Assembly: GCA_022885665.1 (NCBI GenBank)
Contig: JAGQDJ010000037.1
Location: 558,001-622,000 of the forward strand
Source of the DNA: Triops longicaudatus
Taxonomy: Eukaryota; Arthropoda; Branchiopoda; Notostraca; Triopsidae
Direction: 5' to 3'
Length of the DNA stretch: 64,000 nucleotides
Shown: positions 1 to 10,100 of the stretch, piece by piece
Position numbering within the stretch: position 1 is the stretch's first letter
Layout of the letters: each line of letters starts with the position of its first letter
The notes under the pieces: model-generated
Database searches by the model: none
What the model was told of the DNA's origin: nothing
The model's input: the letters and a program-made list of their open reading frames with translations, nothing else
Translations under genes and position numbers: made by a program

Positions 1-28
1 AAGTATTGTTTTATCAAATATTTATTAC

Positions 29-1366
29 CTTATGTGGATCTTAAGTCCGTACTTCCGAGAGTACATTTTGCCGCAGTACAAGCACACGTGACCGTGTTTA
101 GAGCGGCCCAAGTTGGACACCAGCGTTTCGACCTGAGCAGGACAATCCGTTGCTGGTATACTGGGAGAGGTCGGTAATGCCTGAGACGGCGGAAGGTACG
201 GAAACGAAGTTGGACTTAGGTTCGTACTAATTGGACTGGTAGTACTTGCTAGAGGTATTGAGCTCGTGGAAACCACAGGTTGGGACGGGGAAGTTAGGCT
301 GGAGTATAGAAAACTGAGCGATGGAAATGGAGTGGAATGGTAGGCAGTTATTGTGGAGTTGAGACTAGTTTGCAATCGAGAAGCGATGCAGGACCAAACG
401 TCATTCATTTGAGAATCTTTGCAGTTCATGTAGAGGTGCAGTTTGAGTGGGTTAGGAGCGTCGAAGGTAGAGGAGCAATGATGGCAAGCGTAAACTCCGT
501 CACCTGTAATACCAAGATCGGCATGCGAGAGAGGAGGTTAGGGTAGTTAGTTTGCTGGAAAGATAATGTGCAGACGCATCATTTGTGAGTGTGAATTGCA
601 TAGCAGAAGTTTCGTGTTGCAAAATGTTATATGAAGATCATTACGAACCTCTGATATTCTTAGGCGTTAAGAAAGGCATTTCTAGAGCAGCCAGCAATTC
701 TTCGGCGAACCAGAATCGTAGAGTTTCGCCTTCTGGGATCGGGTTAATCACTTTCAAACGCAGTTTAGCTCGATTAGCCTGAGATCGCTGAATTTCAACG
801 TTCTGCGTCCGGCAATCCGTAGCCACAGCAACGTGGCAAATCCAGTGGTCGAACGCGGGAACAGGTCGTAAAATACCGTCCACGACATGTATCTGCAAGG
901 ATAGCAACTTCATTACTTTCTATAGCCCCGGCGGAACAAGTTGTTGACAATTCCAATAGCGCCGTAAATTCGAATGGCACTACTAGAAAAGCTGACAGAG
1001 ACGTTTGTTACGATGACATTTATGGTATGTAAATCGTTCAACTCCAGAGAAGGTTCAAAAAGAAATTCTCCGACCGGTTGGGAAAATTCGCGTCATAAAT
1101 TATTTCATAAATTATATGTAGATTGTGTTCGGTTCTTTTAATACCTGAATTGTTCTGGAAATCTCTCTAGAAGTCACGGAAGGTTTCATAGGTACGGAGT
1201 ATAATCCAGGGATCAATGTGTGCCCACTTGTTACCACGAAAGTCTCACTTCTGGAGGCAACTTCACTATTATCCATTCTGAAATTTCGACTCGACTTTGA
1301 ATAGCAAAAACGACTAGATCGGTAAAACTGAGAGCGGACTTGGTTGCTGCAGCACTCAATGGTCAT
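29..1366 (-). CDS. PRDM13-like PR-domain zinc finger protein, three 5' exons, 3' partial
   Basis: CDS on the minus strand is 1366..1145, 892..649 and 503..29, then it runs off the window. Exon 1 (74 codons) ends CAG|GTATTA in phase 0. Exon 2 follows a TTGCAG acceptor and ends AGAG|GTTCGT in phase 1. Exon 3 follows ATTACAG and ends at donor GTAATA at base 28. All joins stay in frame. Exon 2 carries most of the PR (SET-related) domain: FDHWICHV, then INPIPEGETLRFWFAEELL. Exon 3 opens with a degenerate finger (YACHHC...LKLHLYMNC), then about 90 residues rich in Ser/Thr/Pro, then GHVCLYCGKMYSRKYGLKIH, nearly identical to the first finger of the PRDM13 C-terminal cluster. PRDM13 is a nuclear transcriptional repressor in neural specification. 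The start at 1366 is the first ATG after the TATA box and has G at -3; an in-frame ATG 30 codons on is an alternative. Orthology to PRDM13 rather than PRDM8 is inferred from recalled family features. Confidence 0.85.
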
Positions 1367-1448
1367 GCCGATCGGCGGAGGAAGGTTGGAAGAGTTCCTG
1401 GCAGTGATTACGAGAAATGAGTGCGGACCAGATCAGGATAGGCTCCAG

Positions 1449-1456
1449 TATTTATA
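1449..1456 (-). promoter_or_regulatory. TATA box of the PRDM13-like gene
   Basis: Reading the minus strand there is TATAAATA at 1456..1449, 83 bases before the proposed start codon. A possible initiator, CTCATT, follows at about 1421..1416, slightly farther than the usual spacing of about 30 bases. The position between intergenic DNA and exon 1 supports a core promoter. No transcript evidence is available. Confidence 0.45.
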
Positions 1457-3084
1457 GCTTCCATGTAGGGGACATTGGTGGATTGCACTTGTGCTACTAC
1501 GGTTGCTTATGCTTGTAGCTTGACGGGACAAGTATGCAAATGTAAGTGACCTGCCACACATGACGGTAATCGTGACACACAAGGGGGGAGGAGGGGACAG
1601 ATTTAGAGAGGGCGGGAGGAGGGGGTAGTTTGGAGATACGACAGTACTTAACTGTGGTGGTATGGTATTGTACGTACATGGAACATGGTAGTCAGAATGG
1701 CAGGATGGTGGTGAAACACCCGGTGTGTCCCAGCTGACGGTGCTACATGCAGAAAAGCACGTGAGGGTGGGGGATTTATTTGGTGGCTACGGGGAGCGAG
1801 GATGAGGAGGAAAGACTTTGGTTGCGGTCATCAAGCGTGCTCTCTGATGTCAGAATCAACAATGCACAGGATCGTCAGCTGGGCTAGAAGACATCATAGT
1901 TTCCAGCTTCCCAATTGCTCGTTTATGGCCTTCGCGCTTGTATAAACTTCACTTAGTAAGCTTTATTCAAATTCTTTCTTTCAGATGTCTCCCAACTTGC
2001 AACCAGAAATCCATTTACCCATTTCTCCTCACAATTATTTTATTTTTTAAAGCATTTATTTCATTTATTGTACTCTCGTGTTCCTCCGCCACTTTCACGT
2101 ACGGGAATCTTCCTAAAAGTTATTTGCTTTTTCGTTAAACAATAAATTATATAAAATGGGTATCTTGAGCTTTTTTGTCTGAAATAAACTGGAAGATTAA
2201 AGATAAAAAAAAGTGTTTTGAGGGGGAAAGGGAGGAAATGCAGCTGTTAATTATAATAGGTTAGTTTGGTTTTATCGTGTGCCAATCAAGTGATCAGTAT
2301 CTTGGAAGTATACGAGTATTCAATTGAAGGGGGTGGGGGGTTGGAACACCCGGTGTTCCCCATTAGGCTAACAAAACACAAGACGCGGAGTGTGCCAAAG
2401 CTGCAGAGTTGATCCTGGTGCATTGGGTGGTTGTTACACAAAGGAGGGTGAGCTCTGATTTACAAATGCACCCTTGCCCCAGTATGATGCTGTTCTTTAT
2501 GGCGTATTGTGACCATGGCAAATGCTGACCACCTGACGGAACGTTGGGTTGGCTATGAACAGCCTGTGGGAGTCGCTGCACCTGACGATTCATCTTGTTC
2601 GGTACCTAACCCGAACCAGTGCACCATTAAGTTCCAACCCTTCGCTCTTATAAGTACTTCATTTTTTCTTCCTCTTTTTTGCGACGTATGTAAAATTAAA
2701 TGTTCGAAACACAATGGTTTACGGTTCAATGGAATCCTTTAATTTAAAAGCGCCGCGCTTCTCTGCCAACATTTTTAGTAGCTTAAAAATGGGCGAAATC
2801 TTTGTGTACGCGTAACTTCACTTAATTAGTGCAGTTGCTTGATTGAAGGAAAAAAGCGCATATGCTAATTAACCGTGGTTTCAGAATGACACCAAGAAAA
2901 ACTCAGGAAATTTAAAACACATGGATTTAGTAGATATCTCTTTCTCTGTAATTCACAAATATATTACAGTTCAAATATTTGGTTCGTTAGTAATAAGCCA
3001 TTTAATGAGAATTGGTACCATGATACTGAATAACAATTAGCTCGTGAAAGAGGGGAGATGTCAGCTACTCTCTGCTGTGGAGAT
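1457..3084. other. Intergenic region between PRDM13-like and RSPH3-like genes
   Basis: No exon could be supported on either strand. The region holds G-rich stretches near 1580-1630 and 2325-2342, a perfect octamer at 1534..1541, and two related short palindromic motifs near 1712 and 2343. It must contain the PRDM13-like promoter and the 3' flank of the RSPH3-like gene, which point the same way. Confidence 0.6.
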
Positions 3085-3090
3085 TTTATT
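3085..3090 (-). terminator. Poly(A) signal overlapping the RSPH3-like stop codon
   Basis: Minus-strand AATAAA at 3090..3085 shares two bases with the TAA stop at 3091..3089. If used, cleavage would leave a 3' UTR of only about 10-30 bases. The signal supports the terminal exon call. Confidence 0.55.
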
Positions 3091-3142
3091 ACGTGTCTTC
3101 GGTAAGGGCTTCTTCATTATCATTCTCGTTATCGTTGTTCTC
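3089..3142 (-). CDS. RSPH3-like terminal exon, acidic tail
   Basis: A TTGCGCAG acceptor precedes 3142 and the frame is phase 0 after a 56-base intron. It encodes 17 residues, mostly Glu, Asp and Asn (ENNDNENDNEEALTEDT), then TAA at 3091..3089. The tail replaces the C-terminal half normally present in RSPH3 proteins. I could not find a better continuation between 1.5 and 3.1 kb. Confidence 0.55.
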   Translation of the reverse strand, partial: ENNDNENDNEEALTEDT

Positions 3143-5723
3143 CTGCGCAAAGGTTTGTTAACACTTTGATTGGGTCGTTAATGAAAATACAGAGTTACCT
3201 CCGTTTGCAAAAGGGTGAGCTCCGTGAGCTGCGCTTGTTTACGTTCCGCAAACTGTTTCTTTTTGCTGCGGATAAAGGCCAGTTCTTCCTCTTCTGTGAC
3301 TTCCAGTACCGATATTTCCATGACGAACGCGATTAGAGCATTGATTACCGGCGTTTCCTTATCTTCGCAAGGTTCTAGCTCGCCTTCCTCTACCTGGACG
3401 CCAATCTCGGCCACCTTGTCGGATGGAGCTGTCAGGCGTGAAAATTCCGTCTGGACAGCCGCCTGTGCCTCATTTGATCGATGCTCAAGCTTTTCCGTGA
3501 ACATGACCAGTTTAATGAACCAAGCCTAAGTGCATATTTTTGTTTTTTCATCTTACATGTGTGAAATCCCCTTCAGTTTGGGCGTCAATAGACACCCGTC
3601 CACCTTTATGGGGCTGGTTGCCTTCTTGAGTGGAAACTTGGTTATTCCGTCGACGTGCTCGCCGGCGTTCCAGGGCCCTTCGGCGGACTTCCACATGCCG
3701 ACGCCAATCATCGTTCAATGGCGTGTTCTAACCACATCTAGTTAGCCTGGGTGAAAGTTGTTTTGGCCCCTATAGCTCGTGACAGAATTTTTCCCCCGTA
3801 GGAAACAGAACACAAATTGCCACACAACTCCTAAACGAGTGCTCAACATGCCATTCGGTGGGAGTTCTAATAGGTAAATGAGCGTTCCTCAAAGTGACGT
3901 AAAGGCATCTTTAAACGGCCAAGGAATTCCCATATGAACATGCATGCACAGACACGACGTGGTGTAGAATCACGTGGATCACCAGGTGTTGTAGTCTGCT
4001 CGCATATCGCAAAAGCAATATAAAAGGGTTAAGCGTAAAATTTGTTGGCTGTAAAACGCTCCTTCATGGTATCATGGTCAAGTCACGCAAAGAAATTAAA
4101 AATGACCGATTTTAGAGGGAAAGAAGGGGAGAAATAAAGTTATACGATCCGTGCGTGTGTGCGGTAAATTACTCTAATAATAACGAGGTCATTCGTCAGG
4201 CCGGAATAAAAAGAAATTAGTCACGACAGTTACGCCGGAGCATACCTGGGAGAGCAGGCGAGCGTAGGCAAAGTAAGGATTCCAAGGAGGAAGTCCGAAC
4301 GGACGTTCCTGTTCGTACACATGCACTGTTAGACGCTATACAGACTGTCATCATGTTACAGAGGGTTACAAGAATGTCAAACGATAAAAACGACCTTACT
4401 GCAAAACTACAGTGGGTTTTGCGAAGTTGACAGGGACAAAAGAAGCTAGATAACGAGCAGAATGTGTTAAGGGACTTACGTCGTTGTGCAGGCGAAACCC
4501 GTTTGAATAATTGCGACTATCGTTCCTGTTTCAAGAAGAAAAACAAAAATAGAAAGAAAAGGTTAGGGTTGATTTTGGCCAATTTAACAAAGTGGCTACT
4601 GGGAAAGAGTTATATGATTTTGACAAATCGCTTTATTGAAAGGACACGCTGTAAAACTATATTTCACTCAGCAAAGCGTGTTCGGGAGCAAACGGCTCGG
4701 GTTGCTAAGCAACTCGTAGAAACTCACACACAAGACCATGTGGAGTCCATCATTTGTCTTTTAATGCCCCTTGGCGATATATCGTCCTCACTGGGGCGCA
4801 TGGAGCCAGTGACTTATTTATCAAGCGATTGCACGGCAACGTGGCACGCTAGACAGAAATAACTCCTGCTTGATAGAAGCTAGACGCTTCCCAGACGAGA
4901 ATGTGGCAACTACCTTATCAAAATATGAAAAGTACATAAAAAGAAGTACTTACAGGCCTTCGGATCGATCTGGAGATCGACTATGGCCTCGAGCTCCGCC
5001 GTAAGTTCGTCTTAAGATGCTGAGATCCCAGTCCCGGCGTCCAGCGAGGTTGGTAGCCCCGGGGTAAACGGTAGAGTGCGCTGCCTGCAGTCGTTCTTTA
5101 GTCCTTGCCGCAGGGGAGGGTTCGAGTGCTCGCGGGTGGCTGAAAAAGGAATAAGTATTGGGAAGTGAGTCGGTTTGTGGTTGGGATTGACCAGGCAGCA
5201 CAGGCGGTGGGTAAGGAAACACGCTTTGGGGTCGAAATACAGTAACGAATCTCTTGCGTTCGTTCGGTGGACTTGTCGGGGCTAGCCCGCCTTGGGACAC
5301 TCGCGTGTAGCTTTCACCGTGAAGGTTGAAATTGACGCTATTGATCTTGGGCATCAACATTGGCAACTTGCTGGAGTCGTCCGTTTTGTTACCGCTTGTT
5401 GAGTCGCTTGAGGTGGTCGACGACAAGGAGCGGTTGCCGAACCTTTTCATCAAGCCGTTCATCGAACGTTTGGATGTTTTCTTTCTACGCTTTTTAGAGA
5501 CGACCACTTGACCTTCGGAAGGTTCCGGTGGCCTGGGGTCGATTGAAGGAGCAAGCAATTCTAAAGAAGGAGATAAATCTGCAAGTGGGTCTTCGACAAT
5601 TTCGGGTAAATGTTCTCTGAAATCAGCACGGTTTGTGCGAGTCCAACTCCGGAAAATTTCCTCAACGGCTGTGCGACTCACCAGATACAAACTTGGAGGT
5701 TCAGGCACCCAAACGGGAAACAT
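3089..5723 (-). CDS. Radial spoke head protein 3 (RSPH3)-like, C-terminally short
   Basis: Exons on the minus strand: 5723..4954, 3727..3557, about 3489..3199 and 3142..3089. RSPH3 is the stalk protein that anchors radial spokes to axonemal doublets and binds PKA regulatory subunits. Exon 1 has about 200 family-unlike residues (basic KKRRKKTSK, Ser-rich), then NTYSFFSHPRAL and RRDWDLSILRRTY, like the TYSYTSRPRAL and YDRRVIRGNTYA blocks of RSPH3. Exon 3727..3557 encodes VEVRRRALERRRARRR and a DAQTE repeat. The next exon encodes QTE, QVEEGEL and LEVTEEEELAFIRSKKKQF, the most conserved RSPH3 segment. The last exon adds only 17 acidic residues and a stop, so the usual C-terminal half is missing. 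The join from exon 1 (phase 2) to 3727 (phase 0) does not fit, so a small exon is missing or exon 1 ends elsewhere. The first in-frame ATG is 5723; an upstream exon is possible. Confidence 0.72.
3199..3489 (-). CDS. RSPH3-like core exon with EEEEL helix
   Basis: It ends at ACGGAG|GTAACT, phase 0. Two acceptors are possible: CTTAG before 3525, giving a 31-base intron, or AAAAG before 3489, giving a 67-base intron. I prefer the second because it leaves 17 residues between the two QTE motifs, the spacing I recall for vertebrate RSPH3, and because 31 bases is very short for an animal intron. The exon carries the second QTE, VQVEEGEL, and the predicted amphipathic helix leading into VLEVTEEEELAFIR. 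In algal RSP3 this neighbourhood binds the PKA RII subunit. Confidence 0.7.
3557..3727 (-). CDS. RSPH3-like internal exon (57 codons)
   Basis: The acceptor is TTAG just before 3727; the donor is CACAT|GTAAGA, with GT at 3556..3555. Both ends are phase 0. It encodes an arginine-rich helix (RRRALERRRARRR) and VSIDAQTEGDF, matching the basic segment and first QTE repeat of RSPH3. An in-frame TAG lies immediately upstream, so the exon cannot extend left without another exon. Confidence 0.7.
4954..5723 (-). CDS. RSPH3-like exon 1 (longest coding exon of that gene)
   Basis: Open for 256 codons from the ATG at 5723 and open upstream to about 5790, where a TAA ends the frame. It closes at a consensus donor, GGCCT|GTAAGT, with GT at 4953..4952, which leaves two bases of a split Leu codon. 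An acceptor-like CAG just upstream (about 5778) could mean that an earlier exon supplies the true start. The last 65 residues carry the RSPH3-like blocks. The preceding part is proline- and serine-rich and I recognise no domain in it. Confidence 0.65.
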
Positions 5724-5779
5724 GTCTGTTGGACAGCCAACAGAAGCATCCCAATCCGGACTCCGACCCACGGAGTACT

Positions 5780-7000
5780 GACGACGACATTATTGTAATG
5801 GCTAAAGAACCCTGATCGGAGCTCCAATCGGGGATCAGCCTCTTTTTGGTTCCAGCTAGATAGCTTCATGATTTTCACATTAAGCACAGAACAAGCACTA
5901 CTCACTAGCTCACGGAATAATGAATTTTAAATCGTGGCCTATCACGACAACATTACCGCACCATACGTTGTAAAATAGACCGTGCGGTACAGAACGTTAA
6001 CAGCACTATGTATTCGTATCAAGGCTGCATAATTCAACGTCAACGTTTTGTACTGACAAAGAATAGTCCAAGTCGTCGATTGACTGGCTAGTGTTGGACT
6101 AAAAGAGAGCGCGAAGCTATTTTCCACTGACCTAGGAGCTTTGTGTATAGTATGTGTCGCACCACAGCTACAGAGCTACACCTGGAATTTCGTTACGCCT
6201 GCGTTATTTTGCTTTCATACCCTTTCCCGTGGCCCCCCAACCTGCTGTATTTAGGAGGATAAAAGTTTTATCTCTTGTGTGTATGGTTTCTCCTGGGCTT
6301 TTTCCGTGACTATGGAATTTATCGCGCGAGGAATATAAATACAAAGCAACTTAAGAGGGGGTTATTTGGGGGGCGTTGTGAGCAGCACATATTAGCCCGA
6401 CTACTTCGCTATTATCCACGTCGCTACTATTTTCCGGAGAAAAAGTACAAAAGGACAGGGGCAAAATAGCTCAATGTCGAAGGATAAGTATAGGTATGCG
6501 TGCTTGATTATTGTTATTATTTTTTCTAGCATTTCGTGCATAGCTCTCAGATATAATACGTCAATCTTTTAATATTCCAGCAAACAACAAAAAAAAAGTC
6601 AAAGCACTGTTTTTACGTGAATTTCTTGTAGACGAGCCTTTGGTTCCGATTCGAAGTAGCAATTCCGTCTAGTGAAACTTTTCCTTCTTTGATGCAAAAA
6701 AAACGAATTTGAGAAAGTATTTTTTAACACGCGTCGACAATGAACGAACGCTTACGCTGATGTATTACAACAAAAAATTGCACAGATTTATTCTTCGTTT
6801 CATGTGAGGCCTACTTTGAGAAATATTATTGGTGTCGTGATGTCGTAATATATATTTAGTGATAATTACTAGCATTATCTGAAAATAGAATGTTCATTGA
6901 TTATTATTAATTTAAAATTTTTACATAATAAAGGTAACAAATAAGGTACTCAACCAAAGAAAATTCGGGCAAAAATAGTCTTCGTTTTCTTGAAGTAAAT
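5780..7000. other. Gene-free stretch upstream of the RSPH3-like gene
   Basis: This should contain the RSPH3-like promoter and any 5' noncoding exon. I see no clear TATA box or coding exon. A short plus-strand ORF ending near 5815 runs antisense to the RSPH3-like exon and is treated as a shadow. The DNA becomes strongly AT-rich beyond 6.5 kb. Confidence 0.5.
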
Positions 7001-7190
7001 TACAGGCAATCAGGAGGATCTCGTTATAACGAATCAGTTTTATAACGAACCTTAAATGGACGGATTCAAAGTTCCCAATTTGGAAAACGGAAAAGAAGCA
7101 TACGACATAACGAAATTTGCATGAATTGGACAGTTTTTACTGGTTCCGGGGGTTCATTATAACGAATTGCAGCCAACCGGGGTTTATTTT
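7001..7190. mobile_element. Degenerate pogo/Tigger-like MITE fragment
   Basis: The left part has TCGTTATAACGAAT near 7020, the middle has ACATAACGAAAT, and the right part has TTCATTATAACGAATTGC near 7152 followed by CCGGGGTTTAT. Repeated TCGTTATAACGAA in opposite orientations is typical of the inner terminal repeats of pogo/Tigger family elements. The outer ends are eroded, so the borders are approximate. There is no transposase ORF. A perfect octamer lies inside at 7115..7122. Confidence 0.4.
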
Positions 7191-10100
7191 GAATGAAAAA
7201 TTGCCTTTTCATATTTGTTTTGTATATTTGTGCTAATTTTTGAGGAACGCAAAATTTTCTTCTACAGCTTTTTATTCAGAATGACAGAAGACACCTAGTT
7301 TGCTGCGTTGCTGAAGAACTGTAGGTGGCCTACGGTTTAACGTAAAATGATCAGTTACCTCACGTGTTTGGAATAACCCCGTTTGACAGTATTTATTGAA
7401 TTAAATATGAACACATAGTAATTCCATTTCAAACTGCAATAACTAACGCTCAGTATTGTCAAATAATTTTGGTGTCAATATTCGAAAAGCAGCTACTTAA
7501 TTATTAAATAAACCATTCGCTAAAGTATCTTTAAGAGTTTTCCATAAATTGCGGGCTGCCAGGATAGAACATTGAAAAGGGAACTTTAATTTGTTTGCTT
7601 TCTAAGCAGGTGCAACCGCACGGCTATTTTTGCCCGAAATCGGACCTGTGCTGACCTCGCGTAGGGAGTTGCGGTACTTCGTTGAGTGTCAAGCTGCCCT
7701 CATGGAGCACTTGCACCTTCGGTTTTCCGAGGGATTGCTATCGATTTCCCCTGTTGGTCTTGTTCCTTTCGCCTGGTTAGAGCGATAAGTACGTGATATT
7801 AGCAAGACCGCTTTGGGGTTGTTACTTTAACTCCTCGGCCAATCTAGGTGATCCTACATTTTAAGGGTCACAGGTGGAAGACCTACCGCCAAGCTGCTTG
7901 TCGTTCGTCTCTCTTCTCCCTTAAAGAAAGCTGAGGGTAGCTTTAAATTGGGTTCTTTTGTCACGATCTAGCTATTACTTCTCAGCTGTGCGTTTTACGG
8001 TTGCTTCTTAGCTTCATTAGTAAGAAGGACGTGGCAGGACCAAGCTTGTTGTTTGGTTTTCAAGCTTACCTGTGTAACGTGGCCAGGTGCCAGTGCAACG
8101 GCGGTCGGAGGACGCGAGGCGCCGAGCTGAACGTGTACATTCCGTTGACAGACACCGAAGATGTGGCTGACGACACACTCATTGTTCTTGCGGGGCCAAT
8201 TAGGCCAAGAAATTTTAATGATTACGACAACCTTGAGCTAACCTTAACTTCGAGACGCTCGGATTTGTTGTTGTGTTTATATGAAGCCAAAACTCGCCAT
8301 GACAACCCCCTTAGCCAGGGAAAAGGAGGGTGTTAGGGGTGGGTTCGTCTCCTTCTGTGATCTTTATGATTATTGATCAAACTTTTCCCTAGAAAAAGTT
8401 GCAATTACGTCCTGTAGCGGGACTTTTGAACGAAGGCTTAAAATAAAATGTCAAGGAAAGAAAATTGAGAAAAAGTGGTCACTTTCGACCACTTTAAGGT
8501 CATCGTCAGGGGGAAAGGAGATTACGGGATCTTTATGGTGCGTAGCTCATTAGGACATCGGCCCGTGTTTATAATTAGCCTTGGATAAAGGAAAACGTGC
8601 TTGGCATTGGAAGCTGGTGAATTGATAAGGAACTAGTGAGTGTCTCATTATTACGTGATTCCCGAGGTTTATGTTGATGAACCATTCTGTGGAGACACAA
8701 CTACCAGTAGTAATGGTTTTCCCACAAAGCGTGAATGAATACTGTATGCTAACGAGCCAAGCTTTTTTTTAGTTTCTTTGTGATTCTCTTTCCTTTTCGT
8801 AAGTTACCTACACCGCAATTAGAATTTGATAGAAAATTCCCGATTAGAATGACGAAGTTCGAGATAATGTATTACGCCAGCAGCAGCACAGGAGCGAGCA
8901 GGCAAAGTCGCAATAATATTCGTTACGACGCAGGGAGTGCTGAAGGAGTAAGAGAAGCAAATCCCACGGGAAATTGAGGATGCTTTTGAAGCCCATGCAA
9001 TGGATCGTTATTGGGTTGCCTCAACTTTCGGACGCGGAAGGATGAGAAGTTGTTCCCCAAGTCGTTGTTCGTCGGTGGGCGTCCTCAAAGACACGTAAAG
9101 TAACAAGGCAAAGGGTCGGGTTTTGGGCTTCAGCAAATGAGATGCTCGTAAGTTAGGCCATATTCCCTCATTTGCTTACCAAAATGATAATTGAGCGAAC
9201 CAGATTACGCCAGCTTGTCATTAGAGCCAAAAGGCTTCACAGGCACACAGCGAAAAGAATCCCAGATCTTGTGTACCATTCCTGCTTGAAACCTATTTCA
9301 ACCTTAAAAACGCCAAAGAAATATTAACATAAGCTTATATAACGTTTAAATGCGATTTTTTAAAGTAAAAGAGCACTTTTCCATTGCGTGGTAGAATAAC
9401 TGTTAGAAATTGGTGAGTTGAACCCATTCAGCTGATCCACGTAAATATCAAGAAGAAATTCTCTGCGAAAACGTTACTTCTGATTTATTTTCGTGTGATT
9501 TCTTGTTTGCGTTCAAAGCTGTACCGGCGTGGGATAGCTTTGAACGCGTACGTAAAAATAAAATGCTCATATACCACGCAAGCAAAAACTCAGCAGTTTA
9601 TTTGATTCTGCACGTTTTTCCTAGAAAAAAAAATAAACGTTTTTTTTATCTAAAAATTAGTGGATATAGACCAGAAAAACGAAAAAAGTGCAATTGTTCG
9701 TTCAGAATAACCCCGTGTTACTTTACAGTTGTAAAAAAATGAGAGTCTTGTAGTTTGAAGGCTACTTTTAATTTATTGTACGTTTTTACCAAATATACAA
9801 TTTTTTTTTTAAAGCAGAAAAAAAGCCTGCATCTAGCGGTTATTTACTTTCGTTCATGCAACGAGCGAAAACTATAAATGCACAAATTGTTACAACTGAC
9901 CCAAGTCTTAAATAAAACAAAAATTACAGAAGAGCTCCTGTACCGTTTCAAAATGTTATTTAGAGTAATTTCGATAATTTGTTGACGGGAAACTGTTGGC
10001 AGTTTTGAAGCTTTAAAAAATTGAATACCGTATCGCTTAATAATAAAAACTGCGTGCGTGCTTCTCTACGTTTTTACGACGTATGATGGTTTTCTGGCTA

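Noticed and set aside
2343..2359. Steroid-receptor (GRE-like) or T-box palindrome reading of GGAACACCCGGTGTTCC
   Set aside because: Half-site spacing is wrong for the GRE type (five bases instead of three), and the half-sites diverge instead of converging as in T-box palindromes.
5610..5815. Plus-strand ORF ending DDDIIVMAKEP
   Set aside because: It looks protein-like at its end but is antisense to the RSPH3-like exon, which has family motifs and splice sites on the minus strand.
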